Assembly: GCF_028369065.1 (NCBI RefSeq)
Contig: NZ_JAQNDA010000005.1
Location: forward strand, 227,308-291,307
Direction: 5' to 3'
Source: Marinobacter sp. SS21
Lineage (GTDB): Bacteria > Pseudomonadota > Gammaproteobacteria > Pseudomonadales > Oleiphilaceae
DNA: 64,000 bases
Shown here: in pieces, positions 7,863 through 16,008 of the stretch
Numbering within the stretch: position 1 is the stretch's first letter
Layout of the letters: every line of letters starts with the position of its first letter
The notes under the pieces: generated by a model
Seen by the model: the letters and a program-made list of their open reading frames with translations, nothing else
What the model was told of the DNA's origin: nothing
Databases searched by the model: none
Translations under genes and position numbers: made by a program

Positions 7863-9671
7863 TCAGGCGAATTCCGCTTCCTCGGCCTGACCGGTCTGCA
7901 CCCGCCATTGGGCAGCGTACAGGCCGTTATCCCGCAGTAAACTTTGGTGGCTGCCGATCTCCGCCAGCTTGCCCTGATCAATTACCGCAATGGTGTCGGC
8001 ATCCACCACGGTGGACAGGCGGTGGGCAATCACGATGACGGTCCGGTTGTGGCGAATGTGCCGCAGCGAGCGCTGGATCGCCGCTTCGGTCTCATTGTCC
8101 ACGGCGCTGGTGGCCTCATCGAGAATCAGTATGGCTGGATCCTTCAACAGCGCGCGGGCCAGGGACAGTCGCTGGCGTTGACCACCTGAGAGGCGCACGC
8201 CCCGTTCGCCCACGGGTGTATCCAGACCTTCCGGTAGTTGCTCGATGAACGCCCAGGCTTCGGCAGTTCTGGCGGCCTCGATGATGTCATGATCTGACGC
8301 GCCCGGCAGACCATAGGCAATGTTTTCCCGAACGGTGCCCTCGAACAGGTAGACATCCTGGCTCACCAGGCCAATGGCCTCCCGCAACGATCGCAAACTG
8401 GTCTGATCGATGGGCACTCCGTCCACGGTAATGCTGCCGCCCTGGGGCTCATAGAATCGCATCAACAGCTTGATCAGGGTGGACTTGCCCGAGCCGGTGG
8501 CGCCCACCAGCGCCAGGGTTTGGCCCGCTGGCAGCGACAGCGAGATATCCGAAAGGCCGGCGCCGCTGCCGGGGTAGCGGAAGGCCACACCGCTGAACAC
8601 CACGTCACCACGTACCGGCGCCGGCAACGGCTGGCCCGCCGTGTCGGTTACCCGGATCGGTTCTTCCAGCAGATCCAGGATACGGCGGGTGCTGGCCATG
8701 GCCCGCTCAAACAGGTCAATCACCGTCGCCAGCCCGGTCAACGGCCACAGTAGGCGCTGGGTCAGGAATACCAGCACGCCGTAGGCCCCGACATTGAGAT
8801 CCCCCGCCAGGGCCAACATGCCGCCCACGGTAAAGGTGGCCAGGAAGCCCGCTAAAATCGCCATTCGAATGACCGGTATAAAGGCAGAGCTGACCCGGAT
8901 GGCCTTGCGATTGGCCTCAACATAGGCCTCGCTGCTGACCCGCAGGCGCTCCGCTTCACGCTGCTCGGCGGTAAAGCTCTTGATGGTGGCGATGCCCGCC
9001 AGGTTGTTGGACAGTCGGCTCGACAGGTCGCCCACCTTGGCACGGACATCCGCGTAGAGTGGCCCGGCCTTGCGCTGGAAAAAGAACGCCCCCCAGACGA
9101 TGACCGGAATCGGGGTGAACGCCAGCAGCGCCACCAGTGGCGAGAGGATGAAGAACACCGCACCCACCGCCAGGATCGTGACCGCGACCTGGATCATCGC
9201 ATTGGCGCCGCCGTCGAGGAATCGTTCGAGCTGGTTGACGTCATCGTTCATGGTGGCCACCAGCTGGCCGGAACTGCGGCTCTCGAAGAACCCCATATCC
9301 AGTTGCTGGGCATGTTCGTAGGCGTCCTGGCGCAGGTCCGACTGCAGACGCTGGGCGAGAGTGCGCCACAGTATCTGGAACAGGTACTCGAACAGCGATT
9401 CACCGGCCCAGATAAAGAACGTCAGGATGCCCAGCAGGACGATCTGATCCTGGGCTGATTCGAACCCGAGCGAGGCAACGAAGCTGGTCTCCTGGTTGAC
9501 CACCACATCAATGGCGATGCCGATCAGGATTTCCGGTGCGATGTCGAACAGCTTGTTGATGATGGAGCAGGTGGTGGCGGCGAGAATCTGGCGGCGGTAA
9601 CCGCGGGCGTAGCGCAGCAGGCGGGCGAGGGCCGCAAAGCTGCTGCCTGCTGAAGGGTGGGGGTGCGACAT
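7863..9671 (-). CDS. ABC transporter, fused permease/ATP-binding protein (exporter)
   Basis: 602 residues from the ATG at 9671, fixed by AGGAGG five bases upstream; the open frame continues further but only as a shadow of the next gene. A six-helix exporter membrane domain fills residues 30-330. The nucleotide-binding domain shows Walker A GATGSGKST (about 388-396), signature LSGGQ (about 492-496), Walker B ILILDEATS (about 513-521) and a switch histidine (IAHRL). The half-transporter works as a dimer. Substrate is not evident; the sequence is closest to the broad lipid/drug exporter group that includes MsbA. Confidence 0.92.
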   Translation of the reverse strand: MSHPHPSAGSSFAALARLLRYARGYRRQILAATTCSIINKLFDIAPEILIGIAIDVVVNQETSFVASLGFESAQDQIVLLGILTFFIWAGESLFEYLFQILWRTLAQRLQSDLRQDAYEHAQQLDMGFFESRSSGQLVATMNDDVNQLERFLDGGANAMIQVAVTILAVGAVFFILSPLVALLAFTPIPVIVWGAFFFQRKAGPLYADVRAKVGDLSSRLSNNLAGIATIKSFTAEQREAERLRVSSEAYVEANRKAIRVSSAFIPVIRMAILAGFLATFTVGGMLALAGDLNVGAYGVLVFLTQRLLWPLTGLATVIDLFERAMASTRRILDLLEEPIRVTDTAGQPLPAPVRGDVVFSGVAFRYPGSGAGLSDISLSLPAGQTLALVGATGSGKSTLIKLLMRFYEPQGGSITVDGVPIDQTSLRSLREAIGLVSQDVYLFEGTVRENIAYGLPGASDHDIIEAARTAEAWAFIEQLPEGLDTPVGERGVRLSGGQRQRLSLARALLKDPAILILDEATSAVDNETEAAIQRSLRHIRHNRTVIVIAHRLSTVVDADTIAVIDQGKLAEIGSHQSLLRDNGLYAAQWRVQTGQAEEAEFA

Positions 9672-9750
9672 GTTGGCCTCCTGCGGCAAAACGCAAGAGT
9701 AACCAATTTGTTTGCCGGTTAAAATAGAATCATTTGCAACTGCATGGGTG

Positions 9751-10203
9751 TTAGTGCCTGGCGTTCTTCTGTAGCCAGCGGTCCAGTTGGTCGGCAAATT
9801 CCTTGCGGTCGGTCTGGGAGAACGCGGACGGCCCGCCGGTGACCTGGCCGGCGCTGCGCAGCTCCTCCATGAAGTTACGCATGGCCAGTCGCTGGCGGAT
9901 ATTTTCCCGGGTGAACGCCTGGCCGCGGGGGTTGAAGACGTCGGCGCCCTTGTCGATGGCCTCCGCGGCCAGCGGGATGTCCTGGGTGATGACCAGGTCA
10001 CCGGTGCTGAGCTGGTCCACGATTTCCTGGTCGGCGACGTCAAATCCCTGGCTGACCTGGCGGGTGCGGATAAAGGGGCTGTTGGGCACCCGGATGGCCT
10101 GGTTGGCCACAAAGGTGGTCTGGATTTTCCAGCGGTCGGCGGCGCGGCAGAGAATTTCCTTGATGGCCACCGGACAGGCGTCGGCATCGACCCAGATTGC
10201 CAT
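9751..10203 (-). CDS. YaiI/YqxD family protein (DUF188)
   Basis: 150 residues beginning [18 protein letters not shown], the signature opening of the YaiI/YqxD family, with ITQDIPLA and DVFNPRGQ further on. The fold is PIN-like, with conserved acidic residues (D6, D8) that could bind a metal, so a nuclease role has been suggested for relatives, but none is established. It is a single gene between the ABC transporter and the divergent dehydrogenase operon. A copy of the dispersed 12-mer lies 23 bp before its start. Confidence 0.92.
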   Translation of the reverse strand: MAIWVDADACPVAIKEILCRAADRWKIQTTFVANQAIRVPNSPFIRTRQVSQGFDVADQEIVDQLSTGDLVITQDIPLAAEAIDKGADVFNPRGQAFTRENIRQRLAMRNFMEELRSAGQVTGGPSAFSQTDRKEFADQLDRWLQKNARH

Positions 10204-10225
10204 GATGGACGGTCCTTACAGGTTG

Positions 10226-10238
10226 TTCAGAGGCTCCC
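10226..10238 (+). repeat. Dispersed intergenic motif, copy 2 (TTCAGAGGCTCCC)
   Basis: Exact 12-mer plus one base, followed by TAGCA, as in the copies near 32377 and 57144 (T-rich then AGC). Lies between the divergent yaiI-like gene and pdhA. Confidence 0.55.
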
Positions 10239-10429
10239 TAGCATACCCGGTCAGGGCGGTGGCCGGAAGGAATTCGGGTTGATTATCCCCAGGCCGGCGA
10301 CTAAACCTTAAAGTAGTTTCTGACCAACAGTACTTCCCCGATTCCCCGCGTGATCCGCGGATCGCATCGCGAACCAATCTGCCACAAGCGGATTCACCCA
10401 GCGGTGCCCGTTGTAGATGGGAGGCTCGA

Positions 10430-11512
10430 ATGAAAGACCGTTACGATTTCCACGTCGACCGCGTCCGCTACCTGGACGACCATGGCGTTCCCCTGGATAC
10501 CTTGCCCGACCTGGCGAACCACCATGATCGCCTGCTGGCGGCCTACGCCAACATGGTGCTGACCCGCACCTTCGACAACAAGGTCATCGCCCTGCAACGG
10601 ACCGGCCAGTGCGGCACCTACCCGTCGGTGCTGGGGCATGAGGTGATTGGCACGGTGATCGGCCAGTGCATGGCCAAGTCCGACGTGCTGGTGCCGTACT
10701 ACCGCGACCAGGCGGCGCAGATCCAGCGTGGTGTCACCCTGACCGAGTTGCTGCTGTACTGGGGCGGTGACGAACGGGGCAGTGCCTGGGCGCACTGCCC
10801 GCAGGATCTGCCCATTGCCGTACCCATAGCCACCCAGTGCTGCCACGCAGTGGGGGTGGCGTCGGCCATGCGCATACGCGAGCAGCATCGCGCCGTGGTC
10901 TGCTGTCTGGGCGATGGCGCCTCCTCCAAGGGTGACTTCCTGGAGAGCGTGAACCTGGCCGGCGCCTGGCACCTGCCGGTGGTGTTTGTGGCCAGCAACA
11001 ACCAATGGGCCATTTCCACCCCCCGCAGCCTGCAGAGCGGCGCCGAGACCATTGCCCAGAAGGCCATCAGTGGCGGTTTGCCGGGACATGTGGTGGATGG
11101 CAACGACTACTTTGCCCTGACCGAGGTGCTGACCCAGGCGCTGGAGCGTGCCCGGGCCGGTAAGGGCGGGGCGGTGATCGAGGCGGAGACCTACCGTCTG
11201 GGGGATCACACCACCGCTGACGACGCCACCCGTTATCGCAGTGCCGAAGAACTGAAACGGGCCTGGGAGCGGGAAGGGGTGAAACGGATGCAGAACTACC
11301 TGCACCAGGCTGGCCTGTGGAACGCCGAGAAAGAGCAGAAGCTGCAGAGTGAGTGCAAGGGCTTTGTCGAGACCGCGGTGAAAGCCTACCTGGCCTCGGA
11401 ACCGGAACCGCCCACCGCCATGATGGACTTCCTGTTCGAGACCCTGCCGGCAGCCTTGCAGGGGCAGCGGGAGCGGTTAGCCGAGAAGTATCGGCAGGGA
11501 GGTGTGTCATGA
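10430..11512 (+). CDS. pdhA: 2-oxoacid (pyruvate/branched-chain) dehydrogenase E1 component, alpha subunit
   Basis: 360 residues. The thiamine diphosphate motif begins GDG at residues 161-163 and ends NN at 190-191, spacing normal for alpha subunits of heterotetrameric E1. A GGGAGG ribosome site precedes the ATG. With the next two genes it makes the E1-E2 core of a 2-oxoacid dehydrogenase that decarboxylates the acid and loads the acyl group on lipoate. Sequence resembles both acetyl-transferring and branched-chain types, so pyruvate is the most likely but not the only possible substrate. No E3 (lpd) gene is nearby, so lipoamide dehydrogenase must come from elsewhere. Confidence 0.88.
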   Translation: MKDRYDFHVDRVRYLDDHGVPLDTLPDLANHHDRLLAAYANMVLTRTFDNKVIALQRTGQCGTYPSVLGHEVIGTVIGQCMAKSDVLVPYYRDQAAQIQRGVTLTELLLYWGGDERGSAWAHCPQDLPIAVPIATQCCHAVGVASAMRIREQHRAVVCCLGDGASSKGDFLESVNLAGAWHLPVVFVASNNQWAISTPRSLQSGAETIAQKAISGGLPGHVVDGNDYFALTEVLTQALERARAGKGGAVIEAETYRLGDHTTADDATRYRSAEELKRAWEREGVKRMQNYLHQAGLWNAEKEQKLQSECKGFVETAVKAYLASEPEPPTAMMDFLFETLPAALQGQRERLAEKYRQGGVS

Positions 11513-12486
11513 GCGATGTTACCCTGGTGGAAGCGGTCAACATGGCGTTGGCCTGGGAAATGGCCCATGACGAGGACGTAGTGGTGCTCGGTGAGGACGT
11601 AGCGACCAACGGCGGCGTGTTCCGGGCCACCGTGGGACTCAAGGATCGCTTTGGCTATAAGCGGGTGATGGACACCCCGCTGGCGGAGAACCTCATCGCC
11701 GGGACCGCCGTCGGTATGGCGGTGCAGGGGCTGAAGCCGGTGGCGGAGTTCCAGTTCATGGGCTTCATCTATGCCGGCATGGACCAGATCATCTGCCACG
11801 CCGCCCGCATGCGTAACCGCACCCGGGGCCGGCTGCATTGCCCGCTGGTCTACCGGGCGCCGTTCGGCGGCGGGATTCACGCCCCCGAGCACCATTCCGA
11901 GAGCACCGAGGCACTGTTCGCCCATATTCCCGGCCTGCGGGTGGTGATCCCCAGTTCGCCCCAGCGCGCCTATGGCCTGCTGTTGGCGTCCATCCGCGAC
12001 CCGGACCCGGTGATATTCCTGGAACCCAAGCGCATCTATCGCGCGGTCACCCAGGCCGTGGACGATAACGGCGAGGCACTGCCACTGGATACCTGCTTCA
12101 CGCTGCGGGAGGGCGACGACGTCACCCTGATCAGCTGGGGCGCGTCCATCATGGAGACCCTGGAGGCGGCGGTCCGGCTGGCCGAGCAAGGGGTGTCCGC
12201 CGAGGTGATTGACGTCGCCTCCATCAGCCCTCTGGACCGGGAAACCCTGTTGTGTTCGGTGGCCAAGACCGGGCGGGCGGTCATTGTCCATGAGGCCTGT
12301 CGCAACGGCGGGGTCGGTGCGGAAATTGCGGCCTCCCTGGCCGAGGCGGCGTTCCTCGACCTGCAGGCACCGATTGTTCGGGTGACCGGCTACGACACGG
12401 TGATGCCGTACTACCGCAACGAGCAAGCCTACCTGCCCCAGGTGGCCGACATTCTCCACGCCGTCGAACAGGTGATTGCGCTATGA
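11509..12486 (+). CDS. pdhB: 2-oxoacid dehydrogenase E1 component, beta subunit
   Basis: 325 residues from the ATG at 11509, which overlaps the pdhA stop as ATGA and is preceded by AGGGAGG. The open frame extends upstream but only over pdhA. Typical beta-subunit features are VVVLGEDVATNGGVFRAT, a conserved EFQFMGF segment and PHHSEST-like EHHSESTEALFAHIPGL. It forms the alpha2-beta2 E1 with PdhA and contributes the glutamate that activates thiamine diphosphate (in GVFRATVGL...AENLI region). The start overlap and the next ATGA overlap suggest strict translational coupling. Confidence 0.9.
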   Translation: MSDVTLVEAVNMALAWEMAHDEDVVVLGEDVATNGGVFRATVGLKDRFGYKRVMDTPLAENLIAGTAVGMAVQGLKPVAEFQFMGFIYAGMDQIICHAARMRNRTRGRLHCPLVYRAPFGGGIHAPEHHSESTEALFAHIPGLRVVIPSSPQRAYGLLLASIRDPDPVIFLEPKRIYRAVTQAVDDNGEALPLDTCFTLREGDDVTLISWGASIMETLEAAVRLAEQGVSAEVIDVASISPLDRETLLCSVAKTGRAVIVHEACRNGGVGAEIAASLAEAAFLDLQAPIVRVTGYDTVMPYYRNEQAYLPQVADILHAVEQVIAL

Positions 12487-13592
12487 AGTACTTCAAACTG
12501 CCCGATTTGGGAGAGGGCCTGCCGGAAGCGGAGATCGTGGAATGGCACGTCAAGGTGGGCGACCGGGTCGACGAGGATCAGGTGCTGGTGTCGGTGGAGA
12601 CCGCCAAGGCCATCGTGGAGGTGCCGTCGCCGCAGGCCGGTGTGGTGGCTCAGCTGTTTGGGGAACCGGGTGACATCATTCACACCGGCGAGCCCCTGCT
12701 GGGGTTTGAGGGCGAGGGCGACGACAGCGGCACGGTGGTCGGTAAACTGAAGCGGGCCGAGGCCGAGAGCCGTCAGGACCAGTTCATCATCGGCGCCGCC
12801 CAGTCCAGCCGGCAGGCTCGCCACCAGCGGGCAACGCCCGGCGTGCGGGCGCTGGCGGAACGACTGGGGGTCAGCCTGGAGTCCATCAAAGGCAGTGGCC
12901 CCGGCGGCCTGATCACCAACGACGACGTGCACCAGCAGGCCAGTCACCAAAAGGCCCTGGGCGACGCGGAGGCGCTGCGCGGTCCCCGCCGCACCATGGC
13001 CAAGACCATGTCACTGTCCCATGCCCAGGTGGTGCCGGTGTCGATCTTTGAAGATGTGGACATCGGCGACTGGGCGGCGGGCACCGACATCACCATGCGC
13101 CTGGTTCAAGCCATCGCCCAGGGGTGTGAGGCGGTGCCGGTGCTCAATGCCTGGTTCGATGGCGACAATCTGAGTCGTCGCCTGCTGGCGGAAGTCCACG
13201 TCGGCATCGCCGTCGATACCCCGGAAGGGTTGTTCGTGCCGGTGCTGCGGGACGTCAATCACCGTGACCAGGCGGATCTGCGCCAGGGACTTGAAAACCT
13301 GCGGGAAGCGGTGGCGTCCCGAAAAATCCCGCCGCGGGAAATGCAGGGCGCCACCATTACCCTGTCCAACTTCGGCACCATGGCCGGCCAATACGCCAAC
13401 CCCATCGTCACCCCGCCTCAGGTGGCGATCGTGGGCGCCGGTCGGATACGGGAGAAAGTTGTGCCCTATAAAGGCAAACCGGCGGTGCGACGGGTGCTTC
13501 CGCTGTCGTTGACGTTCGACCACCGGGCCGCAACGGGCGGCGAGGCTGCGCGTTTCATGGCGTCGCTATTGGAGGCTCTGGGCCAGCCCTGA
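12483..13592 (+). CDS. pdhC: Dihydrolipoamide acyltransferase E2 component
   Basis: 369 residues with one lipoyl domain (lipoylated lysine K42 in VETAKAIVEV), a peripheral subunit-binding domain (about 117-150, ATPGVRALAERLGVSLESIK) and the catalytic acyltransferase core. In the core the active-site HRxxDG motif reads H347-R-A-A-T351-G-G: histidine is kept but the aspartate is threonine. The same change appears in relatives as I remember them, so it may be a subfamily trait rather than a defect. It overlaps pdhB by ATGA and ends the operon. Confidence 0.9.
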   Translation: MKYFKLPDLGEGLPEAEIVEWHVKVGDRVDEDQVLVSVETAKAIVEVPSPQAGVVAQLFGEPGDIIHTGEPLLGFEGEGDDSGTVVGKLKRAEAESRQDQFIIGAAQSSRQARHQRATPGVRALAERLGVSLESIKGSGPGGLITNDDVHQQASHQKALGDAEALRGPRRTMAKTMSLSHAQVVPVSIFEDVDIGDWAAGTDITMRLVQAIAQGCEAVPVLNAWFDGDNLSRRLLAEVHVGIAVDTPEGLFVPVLRDVNHRDQADLRQGLENLREAVASRKIPPREMQGATITLSNFGTMAGQYANPIVTPPQVAIVGAGRIREKVVPYKGKPAVRRVLPLSLTFDHRAATGGEAARFMASLLEALGQP

Positions 13593-13697
13593 CGCTTGCG
13601 ATCGGGCGCCACTCACGACACTATAGTGCGGACTTTGCCATGACGGTGCCGGCTTGCCTCGCCGGTGCCGCCGTTCAATGACTCGAAGTGAGAGACC

Positions 13698-14279
13698 ATG
13701 AGACGCCTGATCCCCCTGTTACTGAGTGTGACCGCTTTGCTGTTGCCGTTGTCCGGCAGTGCCCATGAATACGCCTTCGGCCAACTGTCGATTGCGCACC
13801 CCTGGGCCCGGCCAACACCGCCCGGAGTGATGATCGGGGCCGGTTATATGACGATCCATAACGGTGGCGACCAAACGGTCACGCTGGTCTCGGTCCAGAG
13901 CCCCAGGGCGGCTCGGGTGACGCTGCACCAGAGCCGGATGGACAATGGCCTGATGCGCATGGAAGCCCTGGAACGTGGCTTGACCGTGCCGGCCGGCGGA
14001 CGGATAGAACTCAAGCCCCACGGCTACCACCTGATGCTCGAACAGCTGCGGAGCCCGCTGCGGGAAGGGGAGCGGCTTCCGCTGACCCTGACGTTTGAGG
14101 GCGGCCTGGAAGTCAGTGTGGAGCTGGCGGTGGAGCCGCTGGATGGCGCGGCTGAGCCGATGGCACCCGTTATGGACAAAGACGGCATGGGTAATGAAGA
14201 CAAGGACAATGAAGACAAGGGCACTGGCAATAGGGATCATGGCGAAATGAACCATGGCCAGATGCACCACAATCATTAG
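13698..14279 (+). CDS. Copper chaperone PCu(A)C family protein with Met/His/Asp-rich tail
   Basis: 193 residues. A signal peptide (MRRLIPLLLSVTALLLPLSG) ends near SAHEYAF, so the protein is periplasmic. The Cu(I)-binding pattern of the family is present: histidine and methionines in TLHQSRMDNGLMRM and HGYHLM about 40 residues later. The last 35 residues, MDKDGMGNEDKDNEDKG and an ending rich in H and M (HGEMNHGQMHHNH), form an extra low-complexity metal-binding tail. These proteins deliver copper to the CuA site of cytochrome c oxidase. No oxidase gene is adjacent. Confidence 0.9.
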   Translation: MRRLIPLLLSVTALLLPLSGSAHEYAFGQLSIAHPWARPTPPGVMIGAGYMTIHNGGDQTVTLVSVQSPRAARVTLHQSRMDNGLMRMEALERGLTVPAGGRIELKPHGYHLMLEQLRSPLREGERLPLTLTFEGGLEVSVELAVEPLDGAAEPMAPVMDKDGMGNEDKDNEDKGTGNRDHGEMNHGQMHHNH

Positions 14280-14305
14280 CCGGCCAGGACGACCGGTGTA
14301 GCCCC

Positions 14306-14971
14306 ATGGCGCGCGAGCCGGCGGCCCTGACCGCCCCCGCCTGTACCGTTTGCCACCATTCTACGCTGCGGCACTTCCTGACCGTTCGGGACGTGCCCTA
14401 CTGGCGCTGCCCAGTCTGCGAGGCGACGTTGATGGACCCGGGCTGCTGGCTGGATTCGGTCAGCGAAAAGCAGATCTACGACCTCCACGACAACAACCCG
14501 GCCGATCCCGGCTACCGGCGTTTTCTTGCCAAGCTCATCGACCCGCTGACCCAGCAGCTGACGCCAGCTGCTTCCGGCCTGGAGTTCGGCTGCGGCCCCG
14601 GTCCGGCGTTGGCCACCATGCTGTCCGAGCGGGGGTTCGCCATGACGTTGTACGATCCTTACTACCACCCGCAGCCCGCTACGCTGGACCGGACCTACGA
14701 TTTCATCACCTGCACTGAAGTGGCCGAGCATCTGCACGATCCCTGGACAACGTTTGGCCTGCTTGACGGTCTGCTGAAACCGGGCGGCTGGTTGGGGATC
14801 ATGACCTGTTTCCAGACCGACGACGACCGGTTTGCCAACTGGCATTACCGCCGCGATCCCACCCATGTGGTGTTCTACCGGGAGTCGACGCTGGCCCATA
14901 TCGGCCGGCGTTTCGGCTGGCGCCTGCAGGTGCCGGTCAAGGACGTAGCCTTGTTTCAGAAGCCGCTGTAG
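14306..14971 (+). CDS. Class I SAM-dependent methyltransferase with N-terminal zinc-ribbon cysteines
   Basis: 221 residues. Four cysteines in CTVCHHS and CPVCEA (residues 11-37) form a likely zinc ribbon. The SAM-binding glycine loop LEFGCGPGPALATML is at about residues 92-106, and TCTEVAEHLHDP is the post-motif typical of family 23/11-type methyltransferases. The substrate is not shown. It follows the copper chaperone by 27 bp on the same strand. Confidence 0.85.
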   Translation: MAREPAALTAPACTVCHHSTLRHFLTVRDVPYWRCPVCEATLMDPGCWLDSVSEKQIYDLHDNNPADPGYRRFLAKLIDPLTQQLTPAASGLEFGCGPGPALATMLSERGFAMTLYDPYYHPQPATLDRTYDFITCTEVAEHLHDPWTTFGLLDGLLKPGGWLGIMTCFQTDDDRFANWHYRRDPTHVVFYRESTLAHIGRRFGWRLQVPVKDVALFQKPL

Positions 14972-15008
14972 TCGATGTGGAAACCGCTAAGGTCGATCCG
15001 GAAACCAC

Positions 15009-15014
15009 TATAAT
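15009..15014 (+). promoter_or_regulatory. Possible -10 box (TATAAT)
   Basis: A perfect TATAAT just after the methyltransferase gene, 55-60 bp before the short coupled frame at 15069. No good -35 box is seen 16-18 bp upstream, so support is limited. Confidence 0.3.
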
Positions 15015-15068
15015 AGTTGTTCCCCGATGGGCCCTATCGGCCGACCGATCATCAAGGAGGATCACCGC

Positions 15069-15158
15069 ATGCCGCCGAACTTTCTGGCGCTCCAGTCCGT
15101 TGGACCTGCCTCATCGGGGGTGCGAGGCGCCGTGCCCGGGGGGCGGGACGATGAGTGA
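15069..15158 (+). CDS. Possible 29-codon leader/coupling peptide before the TfoX-like gene
   Basis: The best ribosome site of this region, AAGGAGG (15054-15060), lies 8 bases before this ATG and not before the TfoX-like start. The frame encodes 29 residues beginning MPPNFLALQSVGPASS and its stop lies 5 bases past the ATG of the downstream gene, which itself has only a weak site. This arrangement fits translational coupling, in which ribosomes ending here restart on the next gene. No homology is recognised; it could also be the old 5' end of the gene after a frameshift. Confidence 0.4.
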   Translation: MPPNFLALQSVGPASSGVRGAVPGGRDDE

Positions 15159-15486
15159 GTACACCGATTACCTGCAGGAAGTGTTCGTTCAATTCGGTCC
15201 GGTCCAGGCTCGGCGCATGTTTGGCGGCCATGGCATCTTCCACGACGGCCTGATGTTTGCGCTGGTCAGCGACGAGACCCTGTACCTGAAGGCCGACGAC
15301 CAATGCCGGGAGGCTTTCATCGAGGCAGGACTGCCCCCTTTCGAGTACGAGAAGCAGGGGAAGCGGATGACGATGTCCTATTACCAGGCACCGGAGGAGG
15401 TGCTGGAGGATCCGGATGCCGCTGCCGAGTGGGCACGGCGGTCTTTCGGGGCGGCCCTGAGGACGCGGTCGGGGCGTAAAAAATAG
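15151..15486 (+). CDS. TfoX/Sxy N-terminal domain protein
   Basis: 111 residues, one TfoX_N domain: SEYTDYLQEVFVQFGPVQARRMFGGHGIF, then LMFALVSDETLYLKADD and a YYQAPEEVLEDP stretch. Full Sxy proteins carry a second helical domain and activate competence genes with CRP; this short form has only the N-terminal domain and its role is unknown. The ATG at 15151 matches the family start, although the frame stays open upstream to 14977. Downstream lies a GFA gene. Confidence 0.88.
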   Translation: MSEYTDYLQEVFVQFGPVQARRMFGGHGIFHDGLMFALVSDETLYLKADDQCREAFIEAGLPPFEYEKQGKRMTMSYYQAPEEVLEDPDAAAEWARRSFGAALRTRSGRKK

Positions 15487-15566
15487 TCTTACGGCGAGGC
15501 TGGTCTCGACTATGCTATCAGGGCACTCGCTTGGAACGCATCGAGACATAAATCAGGGAGAACGAA

Positions 15567-15992
15567 ATGGCCGATACATTTTCTGAAACCGTCAACTGCC
15601 TGTGTGGCGCCGTCAGCATCCACGCTGCCGCAGTCAGCTCGAAGGCAGACGTCTGCCACTGCGCCATGTGCCGGAAATGGGGCGGAGGCCCCTTGCTGGC
15701 GCTGGATGCCGGTACCGAGGTTTCCATCGAGGGCAGCCAGCACGTCAGCGTCTTTGACTCGTCAGAGTGGGCCCAGCGGGGCTTCTGCAACCGGTGCGGC
15801 ACCCATCTGTTCTATCGCCTCAAGGCCAACGGCCAGTATGTGCTGCCCGCCGGCCTGTTCACCGAAAACCAGGACCGGCTGGCGCTCACCCACCAGGTCT
15901 TCATCGACCACAAACCGGCGTTCTATGAGTTCGCCAACCGGACCGAAAACCTGACCGGCGCGGAGCTGTTTGCCAAGTTTGCTCCGCAGTAG
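15567..15992 (+). CDS. GFA family zinc-binding protein (DUF636)
   Basis: 141 residues with the family cysteine sets NCLCGAV (residues 10-16), CHCAMCRKWGGG (about 29-40) and FCNRCGTHLFYR (about 72-83). The last part, LTGAELFAKFA, is the usual C-terminus of the subgroup. GGGAGA precedes the ATG. It differs from the GFA protein at 6220 over most of its length, so the two are not a recent duplication. Enzymatic role not established. Confidence 0.88.
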   Translation: MADTFSETVNCLCGAVSIHAAAVSSKADVCHCAMCRKWGGGPLLALDAGTEVSIEGSQHVSVFDSSEWAQRGFCNRCGTHLFYRLKANGQYVLPAGLFTENQDRLALTHQVFIDHKPAFYEFANRTENLTGAELFAKFAPQ

Positions 15993-16008
15993 GGCGAGCG
16001 TTAACCAC

